A stretch of DNA of 64,000 nt, taken from contig NC_132893.1 in assembly GCF_030463535.1 (NCBI RefSeq), positions 29,762,782 to 29,826,781 of the forward strand. The letters are read 5' to 3'. This stretch comes from Salminus brasiliensis (taxonomy: Eukaryota > Chordata > Actinopteri > Characiformes > Bryconidae). Shown here piece after piece: positions 12,238 through 22,928 of the stretch; the stretch's first letter is position 1; the number at the start of each line of letters is the position of its first letter. The notes beneath the pieces are model-generated. The model worked only from the letters and a program-made list of their open reading frames with translations. It had not been told where the DNA came from and searched no databases. A program made the translations under genes and the position numbers.

Positions 12238-14412
12238 CTTGTCTAGTCTAATGCCTAATGCCAGCCATGGGCTAGTGGGATATTAAGCCCCCAGCATTGA
12301 GCTGTGGAGCAGTAGAACTGTGTTATCTGAAATGATGGGTGGGGCTCCGATCAATACTTTTGGGAGGAGTTGGGGAGTTGGGAAGGATGAAGGATGATGT
12401 GAGGTGATGATCATCCAACATCCTGACCTCACTAACTCTCTTGTCGCTGAATGCAATCAAATCATCACAGCAGTGCTCCAAACTCTAGTAGAAAGCCTTT
12501 TTCCCTGAACAGTTACTCCAACAAAAGCAGGATAAACGTGCAGTAGGTGCACAGGTGTCCCAATACTTTTGTCCATAGAGTGTATTTAGACTTGCCATCT
12601 ATCCCTGGCTCTCTCAGTAATCCTACCTCCTTTTTTCTCACTTTAGATTATTTAAAGAGGCAGCCAGAGCCCCACAGGATGGCCTCTACTGCATCCGAAA
12701 CTCAGGAACAAAGACATCAAAGGTGCGACTTGGTGTGATATATATAGAGATATGCAGGATGTTGTGCAGTCTTGAAATGTGTGTGTTGTTGCGTGCATTT
12801 GATGAAACGTACTCATTCTGATCTTCTGACAGGTGCTGGTTGTGTGGGATGTGAGTCTGAACAAGGCCAGAAACTACCGCGTGTTTCAGGAGGTAACTAT
12901 CATAAGCCGCTGTGCACATTTAACATGCATGCAGATATCTGAGAAGCCCAGATTAAAGCTGACTGATTCTGGGAAAATATCTCATTGTGATTTTTCCATA
13001 TGATTTTTCTATGATTTTGACTGCTGTTAGTTCTTTAAGACATTCTGCAAGCCTGTATTGATAGTCTATCTTGTACCTAGATGAAATGATGCAGTTGCAT
13101 CGTTAAAATGATCAAATTAAAACTATAAAAAAACAATGCAATTATGTTATCTTGGCATTCTTAAAAATTGCTCTCAAAAATGCAGTTGTCTCATAATAAT
13201 CCATGTAGTCAGTCTTTTTTTTTTTTGGTCTTGCAATATCAGTTCTTCCTGAGAATGCAGATACATTCATCACACTCTTATTATTGAGAAACAGCCAATG
13301 ACAGCCTTTTATAGTGCTGAAATTGCGATTACAATATTAATGATTACTCACCCAGGACTGATAACCAGGACTGACCTTTTCTCCATGACTGGAAAAAAAA
13401 AAAGCTGAAACTCTGTGTTAAAGTAAATCAAAGGTCAAATGAATGTTTAAGTGAATGTTTAAGTGAATGTTTAAGTATTTCATGTAAAAAATGTCATCTA
13501 ATGCATGAAGCTTCCCTATAAAAATAGCAAGGATGTGACTTATGTGGCTCAGATGTGGTTCTGCAAGGCAATTTACCACCTTGTTACTTTCCCCTAGAAT
13601 GAAACACCCCAAGTCTTACCGAATAGTGGTGCTCTCTGGGTCATCTCAGTGTCCATTAGCTGTGAGCAAGGTGTGCTGTTAGCTAGCTGAAGAGATTGTA
13701 GGAGGGTCTTGTGCAGTTACCTTTCACCCTAGCACCCGGCTAGCACCCACACCTTGCTTTATTTGCTTCCCTGGCTGCAACACCCAGTCAGCTAGTGTTA
13801 GCCTTTAGCCTTTTTTAATCTCCCAAAGCAGCCGTTGGGTTTAGCCTTGAAGTACTTTTGCTAGCGGGTTCGGCGTATGAATATTTTGAGGGCGCAATTA
13901 TAACGAGGCAAGACTGTTGTGTAACAGTTTGGGGGTTTTGGATTTAGCCTGTGTTTCACAGCTATATTACACATCAAGTGGGTTTGAGGTTTGAGGTTCC
14001 CAAAATGTTTATTTTTATGTACCGAACTCTTGTATTTTTACTGTGCCAAATTAAATACAGTTTTTATTTATAGGGCATCTTTCAGCTGACATAAATATCA
14101 GTAATCTTTTAAAAGTAATATTTAAAACCCCTGCTTTCTGTTAATGCATGTCATTTGCCTATTTATTCAACTAATATGTCTTTTATATAGCTGTAACATC
14201 TTCAAAACATCATTATGAACTCTTATGGTTTTGTGGTTTTCCTCTCTCTCTCTCTTTTTACCTGAAATCTGTAGGACTCGACCGTGTTCCTGGAGACAGA
14301 TGTGCCCTTCCCATCTTTGGCAGCGCTGGTGGAGCACTACTACAGCCACCCCCTGCCCAACCACGGCTCCCTGTGCTTACAGCAGCCTTATGGTTACACA
14401 CCGCCCAGGTGA
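5636..14412 (+). CDS. sh3bp2: SH3 domain-binding protein 2 (3BP2 adaptor), 12 coding exons, 531 aa
   Basis: Cytoplasmic adaptor that links tyrosine kinases (Syk, Src, Abl) and Vav/PLC-gamma signalling in haematopoietic and bone cells (family knowledge). Coding exons: 5636-5771, 5955-6057, 7429-7546, 7800-7867, 9025-9110, 9231-9290, 9405-9984, 11408-11522, 11862-11917, 12647-12722, 12833-12892, 14275-14412; all junctions keep frame and the total is 1596 nt. N-terminus: [13 protein letters not shown] at 14-26, nearly identical to mammalian 3BP2. PH domain about 27-135. Acidic tyrosine motifs follow (EEDYLQPD). Proline-rich region about 191-383 includes the Abl-SH3-type [11 protein letters not shown]. 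Tankyrase-type hexapeptide RSSPDG at 385-390, YENV at 420-423, SH2 about 440-531 with FLVR-type arginine R458 in YCIRNS. Human length is 561 aa. Intron 2 has a GC donor. The start at 5636 matches the family start; an upstream in-frame exon is possible. Confidence 0.96.
5955..6057 (+). other. sh3bp2: sh3bp2 exon 2 with non-canonical GC donor
   Basis: The exon encodes the PH strand set from W46 through SGYN and the first two bases of R80. It ends AACAG, and the intron begins GCAAGT at 6058 instead of GTAAGT. The acceptor TTGGCAG is at 7428. Family alignment ([11 protein letters not shown]) fixes the junction, and no GT donor nearby keeps frame. Confidence 0.9.
7245..7288. repeat. (TA)n microsatellite
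   Basis: Perfect TA run in sh3bp2 intron 2, about 140 bp before the exon 3 acceptor. Confidence 0.95.
9405..9984 (+). other. sh3bp2: sh3bp2 proline-rich exon 7
   Basis: The largest exon (580 nt), coding for the proline-rich linker with repeated PPPPLPP motifs. The frame meets a TAG at 9985-9987 if read through, but the donor GTAGGT begins at 9985, so the exon ends in CA. CA joins the A at 11408 to make the Gln before the RSSPDG motif. The stop therefore lies in the intron and is not a truncation. Confidence 0.9.
10620..10786 (-). repeat. tRNA-derived SINE, 5' part, reverse orientation
   Basis: The reverse complement reads as the head GGGCAGTGGTGGCTCAGTGG, then the body segment TTGGGCCCTTGAGCAAGGCC, matching the copy at 17381-17690. 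The tail is shortened. It lies in sh3bp2 intron 7. Confidence 0.8.
12125..12583 (+). mobile_element. MITE copy 1 (TIR GTCCAAA...TTTTGTCC family)
   Basis: Member of a seven-copy family in this window. The left end is eroded; the internal segments 'aagcccccagcattgagctg' and 'catccaacatcctgacctca' are shared with other copies. The right terminus GTGTCCCAATACTTTTGTCC is intact at about 12557-12576. A (CA)28 microsatellite has expanded inside it. It sits in sh3bp2 intron 9. Confidence 0.8.
12181..12236. repeat. (CA)28 microsatellite inside a MITE
   Basis: Perfect CA run of 56 nt. Sister MITE copies have only a short CACACA at the same internal position. Confidence 0.95.
13435..13900 (+). repeat. 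dispersed repeat family R, copy 1
   Basis: Shares blocks with 15400-15930 and about 41030-41300: 'catgtaaaaaatg', 'ttgttactttcc', and the core 'agctagctgaagagattgta'. It starts next to three tandem copies of GAATGTTTAAGT. Located in sh3bp2 intron 11. Class unknown. Confidence 0.55.
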
Positions 14413-14999
14413 CACCATCCTGCTGTTGCCCAGCATCATGGACTGACTATCACAGCTCAGATACAACCACTGCTCCCCCTGCTGGCTGTTGTATCTCACT
14501 ACAATTGCCCTGGTTTACAAGTGCTACGAACAAACTAGGTTTGCCAGTGAGTTTGACTAGAATGGAAGAAATCTTCAAACACACAGAGCAGCTACAGAGA
14601 TCAAACCGAAGCCAATTCAAACTGAGGTTGATGATGGAGATCAAACTGAACTTGATTCAGCAACTAAAGTCAGGTTGCTTTCTTTTGCACAAAGACAGAG
14701 CATGTGTACATGCACAATGCCCATATGTGAGGCATGCTGTGAGCTGAAACACATCCTTTCAAAATGGCTAAAAATGGTCGCAGACCTGCTGTACACATAT
14801 CAGCTGTTGTCGTAGAACGGAGATGTCCTGTAAAACATGATGAGATGCCGATGGACAATACAATACTGCTGTCATGGTCTTTAAGGGCCTTAAGGGCATT
14901 ATACCCCATACATTTTTTTTATCTTTAACCCTTTACCTGCCTACAACAAGCATATACATTTCTGATATGTAAGAATGATGTATTAGGTATTAGACATTT

Positions 15000-15930
15000 G
15001 CTCCAGTCGGCCCTTTTCCAACGGTGCTTCTCCTGGTCACCTGTCTATCTTAATGTTTCATTAAAAACAGGCTTTAAGGAGAATCTGATAGTTATATTAT
15101 ATTACTATATTATTTAATGGTTTGCCCTGTTGTTCAGAGATTGCCAGTTGGAGTGTTGGCGATGCCAGAAGCCCAAAATAGCCCAATTACCTCTATTAAA
15201 TGTTAATATACAGCTGTGCAGTATGTAGAAAAAACAATCATTCTCCTAATAGCCTTTTACGCTACTGTACAGGGTTAAAATACTAGATTTAAGCACCATG
15301 GTTTCAGTAGTTCTTGGTTTATTTACTCATCAAAAAATGTTAGTTGTGCCGTAGAATGCATTCTCTGAGTATTTTAAGTTGTTCTGATAAATTAATAGTA
15401 AGCATGTAAAAAATGCCCAGATGCGACTTTACTAATCTATTTACAACCCTGTTATTTTTCCTTTTACGACGGGCTCGTGTAAAAAAAAAAAAACAATAAG
15501 CTCTGCTTCATTTGGCTGGTTTGCGGCACCACGACAGCTCACAGCCTAACATAGCATGGTTTCTGAGGCCTACTGGGTCCTCTCGATATCCACTTAGCAT
15601 CGTGTTCTGTCAGCTAGCTAAAGAGATTGTAGGGCTAGCTCTTAGCCAGCCTGCTTCATCGGCTCCCCCAATCTCCTTACAGTCAGCAGAGCAGTCTTCT
15701 TTGAGTAGTGCTTAACCTGTTCAGCTGTCTATCTTCACTTAAAAATGGCTTGGATGTGGATCTGAAAGTTTTTTGTTAGTTAAATGCTTCACCCTGTTGT
15801 TCAGAGATTGCTGGATTAAATGCTGGTGGTGCTGGGAGTCCAAAATAGGCTAATTTACCCTGCTTAATTGGATATAGGCCTGTTCAGTTTGTGAAAAAAA
15901 AACATTTTCCTAATAGCTTTTGATAGGATT
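15000..15930 (+). repeat. dispersed repeat family R, two partial copies in the sh3bp2 3' UTR
   Basis: Blocks at about 15125-15250 and 15785-15915 match each other ('ccctgttgttcagagattgc', then 'aaaatag', then 'cctaatagc'). The block at 15400-15660 matches 13480-13760 around the core 'agctagctaaagagattgta'. Confidence 0.6.
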
Positions 15931-16649
15931 TTGCACTGCTGGTGCATTGGGTCTGTTCCAGCTTATCAAACCATGAAATATTGTAAGGCGTGTCAAGTAA
16001 CGTCAAGTCTCATGATTGTATTCGTTCTTAATTCAGGGTCAACAATTAAATTGAAAGGCTGAAATCATCGGCATGCAGTCCCTACATAGAAACTAAACAG
16101 CCTGTTTTGAAACCATTATTTTTCTGATGTTACACTTACATACATCCTCCTATTCAGCCTACAGATGTTTGATGTTATAAGAGGTGTTGCAGCCTGAACT
16201 GTTTTTTTTAATGAGTCTCAGAACAGGGCAGCCAATCAGAACAGATAGCAGCAGATGTACATATATCAGCCTTAAATACACAGTAACATAAACAGCCTGT
16301 ATAAATCAAAGGGATAAATGAAGGTTGAAAATTGTGGTATATAAATGTACTGTGACTGTTTTTGGCTCATAAAACCACAGATATACGTGGACCTCAGGGG
16401 AAAACATGGAGAAATGCAGAAGGAGAAATGTAAAATAGGGGTCTTTAAGACCATACTAACTCTAAACAATAAGGCACAAAAATGGGTAGTTGTTGTCAGC
16501 ATTGTAAAGTATTATATAGCCCATTGTTTGTCTATTATATTTGTAAGTACTGTAAATATCCTGGCACTTTAGTACAGTTTTACATGTTTGCACTGTACTT
16601 TAGTTTGTACCTCTTTAAAAACCTGTGATTGTGAAAATGCACATATGTA

Positions 16650-16655
16650 AATAAA
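16650..16655 (+). terminator. polyadenylation signal AATAAA (sh3bp2)
   Basis: Canonical hexamer followed within 20-45 nt by GT-rich sequence (ctgtttgtacttttg, then tttttgtgttttg), the expected downstream element. Confidence 0.7.
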
Positions 16656-16689
16656 GCTGTTTGTACTTTTGTTAAATGATGCTTTTTGT

Positions 16690-17190
16690 GTTTTGAATGC
16701 AATTAGGAGAGAGTAAAGTATCAGACACAGGGTGACATTTGCCTAACACTCTTAGCAGTGAGTCATTTCTGACATACATTGAGAAGTTGTTCAGTGTCCG
16801 CTTGTCCTACACCAACAGCGGAATACAGCATTTTCAAGGAAACCAGCGTCATCAGCAGTAAATCCATTACAAATGGAGTGACTGAAATGACAAATGTCCA
16901 CATCTTCACCCTTCTCGGACCTCAGTGGTATTTCTGCTGAACCAAAGGTTCAGGGAGTGTTTTGAAAGACGTGTCAGATGCTGGGAATAAAAAAGTACAT
17001 TACAGAGCTGTGTTGTGATTTCCCTATCTGTAATGCTGTTAATAATAGGGTCCAATCAAATTAGGTCTTTAATAATCTTTCCTAGTGATGGTATATTGCT
17101 ATCAGTGGGTATTGACGTCAGGCAGATATTTGAAAGTTAGTATAGTAATAGCCTAATATTAAGTAGGTCCCTCTTGTGCCCTCACAACAG
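16690..17190. other. intergenic, no gene seen
   Basis: Between the sh3bp2 poly(A) signal and the first mobile element. No ORF, RNA gene or recognisable repeat. Confidence 0.5.
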
Positions 17191-17194
17191 ATCT

Positions 17195-17330
17195 GACCAT
17201 TCAAGGCATGGACTCCACAAGAGCTCTGAAGGCATGTTGTGGTGTCTGGCAGCACCAAGACATTAGCAGCAGATCATGTTGTTAGTCCTGTAAGTTGTGA
17301 GGTGGGGCCTTCGTGGGTCACATCAATGAA
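17195..17330 (-). mobile_element. Tc1-like transposon fragment
   Basis: The reverse complement carries the transposase C-terminal text 'gatctgctgctaatgtcttg', then 'gtggagtccatgcctt', also seen in plus orientation at 19800-19880. Only this part remains. Confidence 0.65.
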
Positions 17331-17380
17331 CCCTAGGCACCTATTGCCCTGTTGCACACACGCACACACACACACAGTGT

Positions 17381-17690
17381 GGGGCAGTGGTGGCTCAGCA
17401 GGGGCAGTGGTGGCTCAGCGGTTAGAGCTCCGGGCTGTCGATAACAGGGTTGTGGGTTCGATTCCCGGGCTCGGCAAGCTGCCACTGTTGGGCCCTTGAG
17501 CAAGGCCCTTTACCCTCTCTGCTCCCCGGGCGCTGGAGTTGGCTACCCACCGCTCTGGGTGTGTGTGTGTGTACTCACTGCCCCTAACACATGTGTGTGT
17601 GAGTGTGTGTTCACTACCAGATGGGTTAAATGCGGAGGACACATTTCGCTGTACACTGTACAGTGACAAATACGTGCACCTTTACCACAG
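17381..17690 (+). repeat. tRNA-derived SINE, most complete copy
   Basis: The RNA polymerase III-type head has box A TGGCTCAGCGG at 17411-17421 and box B GGTTCGATTCC at 17455-17465. The body contains TTGGGCCCTTGAGCAAGGCC, and the tail 'acatttcgctgtacactgta' plus 'cagtgacaaatacgtg' resembles the 3' end of the LINE at 19985-21890. The first 20 bp of the head are duplicated in tandem (17381-17400 and 17401-17420). Related copies: 1768-1880, 10620-10786, 38215-38505. Confidence 0.85.
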
Positions 17691-17729
17691 TAATTATATT
17701 TATCAACTAATAATTATATACATATAATT

Positions 17730-19260
17730 ATATATATCAGGATCACCCTTTGCTTTGAGATTGCTTGGGGATTGTTTGAAGTATTTTCATGTGAGCTTAA
17801 GCTGCAAAAATATTAACTACAGGACAACAAGCTGTCCGAGTAACCTCTCCTTGGTATGGCCTACCATGTCTGTTCTATGAGGCATAAAATTGCATTTCTA
17901 TTAATTACATTTTACAAATAAATTAAAAAAATACATTTCTGCATCTCTTAATAGTGTTAAAATTACATGTCCATTTGTTTAAATGTGTTTTTAAAAAGGA
18001 TTTTAATGGGTAGTACATATACATATACACATTTTGCTATTAATAAACAAACTATAGCTAAACTATAGGCTTTTATTAAGGGAATTACAGAATCATTAAA
18101 ATATTATTTCGTCTGGAAACCATTAGTATTGCTGGTTGGCAGCATGTGTGACACTATATTTTGGCATTAAAAGTAGGGTATGTGAAAAGATACAGACAGA
18201 ACGTGGAAAGATTATATGTCAAAAGATACAGACAGAACTTAAAGCAGCTTTATAAACAGCAGTGTGTTTTTTGTTGCCAGATTTTGTTGCAATCCCCCTC
18301 TGGCCATTGACATAGAATCACTCCTCTTACATCTTTCAGTCGCAGCCTCTGTGCTTGAATATGCTGCAGAATATGTTTAGTAAAGCATGGCTTCTAAATA
18401 AGTCATCATAATGAAGGTTCATAAATATTCAGAGATTGGACATCTTGTTGAGTGAGGGAAAACCAGGCATAGACTGTGTAACATCCAACCAGGGCTCTGA
18501 AAGGGAACTGAAAAAATATCCGGCTGTTCATTAGAACATTTGCATTCTGGTTAATGCCTCTGCTATCGTGCTCCTATCATAATATTAGGCGCACAGGATA
18601 TTAGTGCAGAGCTCTTCAAAGCCTTAATCAAATCTGAGGTGGCAAATATGAAGTATTGCAGATGAGAATATATATACGAGAGGAGAGACATCAGACTTGT
18701 GAATTAATCAGCTGAGCATACCGGGTGTCTGCAGGCCAAGCTTAACTGCCAAACGGCCTCCAAAACACATTCGGCTTTTTAGAGGCCGTCCAAGAAAACA
18801 ATCTAGCAGCTGAGAGCTTCTGTGTTAAACATGAGGGACAAAAAATCAATAAACAAAGTCAGCTAATTAATATAGAGAATGAATGGCAACTTAAGTGCTG
18901 GTTCCAGTTATTTTTATCTCTGTTCCTTTTGATGTATTGTCACTTTAATTGCTTACCTAGCTCTGATACTTCTTCTAATTTATGTTTGTTTTGTTTATTG
19001 ATGGCCTGCTCATTAACTCACTAATGAAATTATTTCGGAGCAGATGAGCTTCCATCCATCCATTTCTTTATTCATTAAATCAGTCATTTACCAAGTTAGG
19101 AGCAAATCTCTAAATATCCTGTTACATCATCTTGGCCTGGTGTCCTACTGCTGCCATGTCCAAACATCTCTAGACACCCTTCATAATCAATGAATTTGGC
19201 TAATTTAAGGTTTATCCATTATTGACACAGGCATTCAGCTTGTTTAATCTCTGGAGCAGC
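17730..19260. other. intergenic, no gene seen
   Basis: AT-rich sequence without a coding exon. A short near-duplication ('aaaagatacagacagaac') occurs at about 18186 and 18223. Nothing else is recognised. Confidence 0.5.
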
Positions 19261-19261
19261 A

Positions 19262-19548
19262 GCACTTGATTGGGCCTTAGGTCACCATGCCCAATGTCAA
19301 GTGTCAACTTGAGGGGTATAAAGCCCCTCAACTGCGTTCTCTGGAGTGAAAGAGCTCCATCCAATACCTTCGGGAAAAGTTCTGGGAGTGCCAGAACTAA
19401 TCATCCAACATCCGTACAAGATGATACTAATACTCTCCTGGCTGAATGCAATCAAATCCTAGCAACAGTGTTCCAAAATGTCATGTGAAGCCTTCTCAGG
19501 AGAGTGGAGGCTGTTATTGCAGCAAAAGGAGGGCAACCTTCTTATTAC
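19262..19548 (+). mobile_element. MITE copy 2, truncated on the right
   Basis: Shares 'aggggtataaagcccc', 'catccaacatcc' and 'ctgaatgcaatcaaatcc' with the other copies. The right terminus TTTTGTCC is missing, and the sequence passes directly into a Tc1-like segment. Confidence 0.65.
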
Positions 19549-19972
19549 TACGCTTCAGTTCAGTCGCTGATGTGTTGGAAGCAGGAGATATCGCAAGCAT
19601 ACTAATCTAAAACACTTTGACAAGGGCTAGATTGTGATGGCTAGACGACTGGGTCAGAACATCTCCAGAACATCAGGCAGGTACTGTGGGGTGTTTCTAG
19701 TATGCAGTGGTCAAAAGTGCTTCAAGGAAGGACAACCGGTAAAATGGTGACAGCGTCATAGGTGCCCAAGTCTCCTAAAAAAAATGACTCCCAACTTATA
19801 GGACTTCAAAGATCTGCTGCTAATGTCTTGCTGCCAGATACCACAGGACACCTTCAGAAGGCTCGTGGAGTCCATGCCTCGATGTGTTAAAGCTGTTTTG
19901 ATGGTACTAGGGGAACCTACACAGTAACAGGCAGGTTTTAATGGCTTTAATATGGTTGCTGATCGGTGTATA
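19549..19972 (+). mobile_element. Tc1-like transposon, internally deleted
   Basis: The left part carries the transposase N-terminal text 'tttgacaagggctagattgt', then 'gatggctagacgactgggtc'. The right part resumes at about 19785 with 'ggacttcaaagatctgctgc' and ends in the terminal repeat CTGATCGGTGTA at 19959-19970. Most of the transposase is deleted between them. It abuts MITE copy 2 on the left and the LINE tail on the right. Confidence 0.75.
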
Positions 19973-20266
19973 CCCGGTGTATACAAATTAAAATTTTATT
20001 TGTCACATACATAGTAATACACAGTATAACTTGCAGTGAAATGCTTTTTTGACAGTCTGCCCACATCAAATCTATTCAATAAAGATCTAAATTTAAACTT
20101 AAACTAAACCTTAACTTAATGAAATAAAGTGCAAAAGTACAAAAAAATTTAAATAAATAAAATAAAAGTTACATTTAAGTTAAATTTAAATTAAAAATAA
20201 AATATAAAAATATGAAAATATAGAAATATAGAAATAAAAGAAGCAAGAAAATATACAGATGGAATA

Positions 20267-20275
<9 letters not shown>

Positions 20276-20340
<65 letters not shown>
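20276..20340. repeat. (TA)n microsatellite
   Basis: About 32 TA dinucleotides within the LINE 3' UTR. Confidence 0.95.
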
Positions 20341-20342
<2 letters not shown>

Positions 20343-20501
20343 ATGTATACATATGTACATATTTATCTTTATGTGAGTGTATGTGTGAGTTAAAAAGAAA
20401 TATTTGCTTTATTGTCCGTAGTGAGTTGTCCGTGAGCCATAGTTGTGTATTGTAGTGAGTGAGGGTCCAGTTTGTGTATGTAGATATTTTAATTTAGTGT
20501 C

Positions 20502-21869
20502 CTAGTCCCTGTCCCCATTCAGGGCACGGATGGCTTGTGGAAAAAAGCTCCTCCTCATTCTCTCTGTGTTAGTCTTCAGGGTTCTTAAGCGTTTCCCCGA
20601 GGGCAACAGAGAAAACAGTCCATTGTTGGGATGACTGGGGTCCTTCACAATCTTCTTGACCTTGGTCCAACACCACTTCTTGTAGATGGACTGCAGGTCA
20701 GGAAACTCCATCCTAGTGATTCGCTCTGCTGAACGTCTCACTCGTCGTAGCGCTTGCCTGTCCTGTTTTTTGCTGTTCCCAAACCAGACGGTGATGTTCC
20801 CCGTGAGGAACATCTCGATGGTGCAGGAGTAGAAGGATCGTAGTACCTTGGAGGGCAGTCTGAAGTCCCTCAGTCATCTCAGGTGGTATAGGCGCTGACG
20901 AGTCTTCTTCGCTATGGTGTTGATGTGGCAACTCCATGACAAGTCCTGAGAGATGGTCACTCCAAGGTATTTGAAGCTTTCTACCCTTTCCACTGCCGTT
21001 CCACTGATGTGGACAGGTTGATAGCTCCTCTGCTGTTTCCTGCTAAAGTCCACAATCAGCTCCTTTGTTTTGCTGGCATTTAGCTGGAGATTATTATCCT
21101 GGCACCAGTTCTCCAGGGTTCTAATCTCTTCCAGGTAGGCCTTCTCGTTATTTCCTGAGATCAGGCCCACCACAACTGTGTCGTCAGCAAACTTAATGAT
21201 GTTGGTGGAGCTGGAAGTGGCTTTGCAGTCTGAGGTGTACAGCGAGTACAGCAGAGGGCTAAGGACACAGCCCTGAGGGGCTCCAGTACTGAGGGTGAGG
21301 GTGGGTGAGACATGCTTGCCTACCCGAACAGCTTGTGGTCTGTTTGTGAGGAAGTTGGAGATCCAGTCACATATGGATGGGTGGAGACCTAGATCTTCCA
21401 GCTTCGTGGTGAGTCTTGAGGGAATAATAGTGTTAAATGCTGAACTGTAGTCCACAAACAGCATTTTAACATAATTACCCCTCCCAGCATCCAGATGTGT
21501 CATCGATTTGTGGAGAAGGTAAGCGATGGCATCATCTGTGGAACGGTTTGGACGGTATGCAAACTGAAACGGGTCCAGGATGTCAGGCAGTGCGGATAAA
21601 ATGAAGTCTCTCACCAGCTTCTCAAAGCACTTCATCACGACTGATGTGAGGGCGACTGGGCGGTAGTCGTTGAGGCAGGCTGGCTGTGGTTTCTTTGGGA
21701 CAGGAACGATGATGGACTGTTTGAAGCACGATGGAACAATCCCCTGCGTCAGTGAGAAATTAAAGATGTCTGTGAATACCGGGGCTAGCTGGTCTGCACA
21801 GGCTTTTAGGACTCGACCACAGATGCCATCGGGTCCCGCAGCCTTCCTGGTATTCACTCTCCTGAACAC
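20502..21869 (-). pseudogene. LINE ORF2 reverse transcriptase, one in-frame stop
   Basis: RNA-directed DNA polymerase of a non-LTR retrotransposon. The N-terminal part (21869 to 20877) holds RT motifs in order: [62 protein letters not shown], the catalytic FADD in [11 protein letters not shown], then [10 protein letters not shown]. The frame is interrupted by TGA at 20876-20874 after the residues YHLR. The same frame continues downstream without another stop to 20502 (MFLTGNITVWFGNSKKQ and beyond). TGA where relatives usually have Arg fits a CGA-to-TGA (CpG) transition. The copy is 5'-truncated and cannot move on its own. The clade (L2/CR1/jockey) is judged from motifs only. Confidence 0.85.
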
Positions 21870-21899
21870 CCGCCGTACATCTCTCTATAAGAACTATAA

Positions 21900-22870
21900 T
21901 GATCTGCAGGTAATTAGTTAATTAATAAAGTTACTCTAACCTGCATCAGTCCACCAGTCACCTTTTTGCTAACAGAAACATTGTCATCTTGCCCTCTCTA
22001 TGTTATTGCCACTAGGCACAGCAAAATGTTCAAAAATGTTAAATGCTAATAAATAGTTTGCTATGCTAGTTATGCTATGCTAGCCTCATCTCCATTAATT
22101 AGGCTCAACATTGTTACTGAGATAACAATCTAACAAAGTAACAAGCTGCTTTTATAGATGTTTTTGTTTGTTTGTTTTTTAAAGGAAAAAAATGAAAAAC
22201 TATGATGCTAAAAAAAGGAATACAACAGTCCTATGTCATCGTAAGTGTTACTGGTATTGCTGGCTCTTAGCTATGAACAGTCAGGGGGCTATTTGAACTA
22301 AAACGCTCCCTAATCATTCAGACATGATTGAGTTTTGAAGCGCTGGAGCCACTTCAGCTGCTATAACTACTATTCCCAATCTGTAAATGCAGGGCATGCC
22401 TTCATATTGCTATTGGCTGGCAGTTACAGTACAGATACAGTACAGTAGTGTAGAGCTTCTCAGTCACCTTTCTGCACAGTAGTTGTGTTTTCCCTACTCT
22501 CACACCCCTGGCGCAGCTCATGAGGAGGCTGTTAATTGTTTAATGAGTTGAATCAGCTGTGCTAAATGAGGGACAGAGAGGGAGTCCCCAGGATTTGGAT
22601 TGAGAACCTCGAGCATGGTGAATTAGACTGCTGACCCTCCTTATAGCAGGCTCAGGTTACGTTCATTGCCCAGGCTAGCACACCAACCTCTACCAATAAG
22701 TTATTGAGCAAGACTCATTCACCTTGTGTAGCATCCTAAGATCATCTGTCTGCAAATGTAAAAACTACGTATGGTTCCATATTGTGTGTGATTATATATG
22801 ATTATGAGTTTTGTCCTTCACTAGTAATGTTGAAAGTTGTGTAACAGTGATGATATGCCGTATATATATC
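21900..22870. other. intergenic, no gene seen
   Basis: No coding exon, RNA gene or confident mobile element recognised upstream of the (TA)n tract. Confidence 0.5.
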
Positions 22871-22874
22871 AGCC

Positions 22875-22876
<2 letters not shown>

Positions 22877-22928
<52 letters not shown>

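Larger units (their letters stand above)
14413..16675 (+). other. sh3bp2: sh3bp2 3' UTR
   Basis: From the stop codon TGA at 14410-14412 to just beyond the AATAAA at 16650 there is no further coding signal. The inferred UTR is about 2.2 kb and includes two partial copies of repeat family R. An earlier, weaker polyadenylation site cannot be excluded. Confidence 0.6.
19985..21890 (-). mobile_element. 5'-truncated L2/jockey-type LINE with 3' tail
   Basis: Minus-strand non-LTR element. It keeps the reverse transcriptase and C-terminal region of ORF2 (21869 down to 20502), a 3' UTR, and the tail containing GTGACAAATAAAATTTTAAT at its 3' end (plus-strand 19986-20006). There is no endonuclease domain, so the copy is truncated at the 5' side near 21890. 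A (TA)n microsatellite has expanded in its 3' UTR at 20276-20340. Confidence 0.85.

Noticed and set aside
17401-17475. tRNA gene
   Set aside because: Box A and B are present, but the cloverleaf is not intact and the unit continues into a SINE body and LINE-like tail with further copies in the window.
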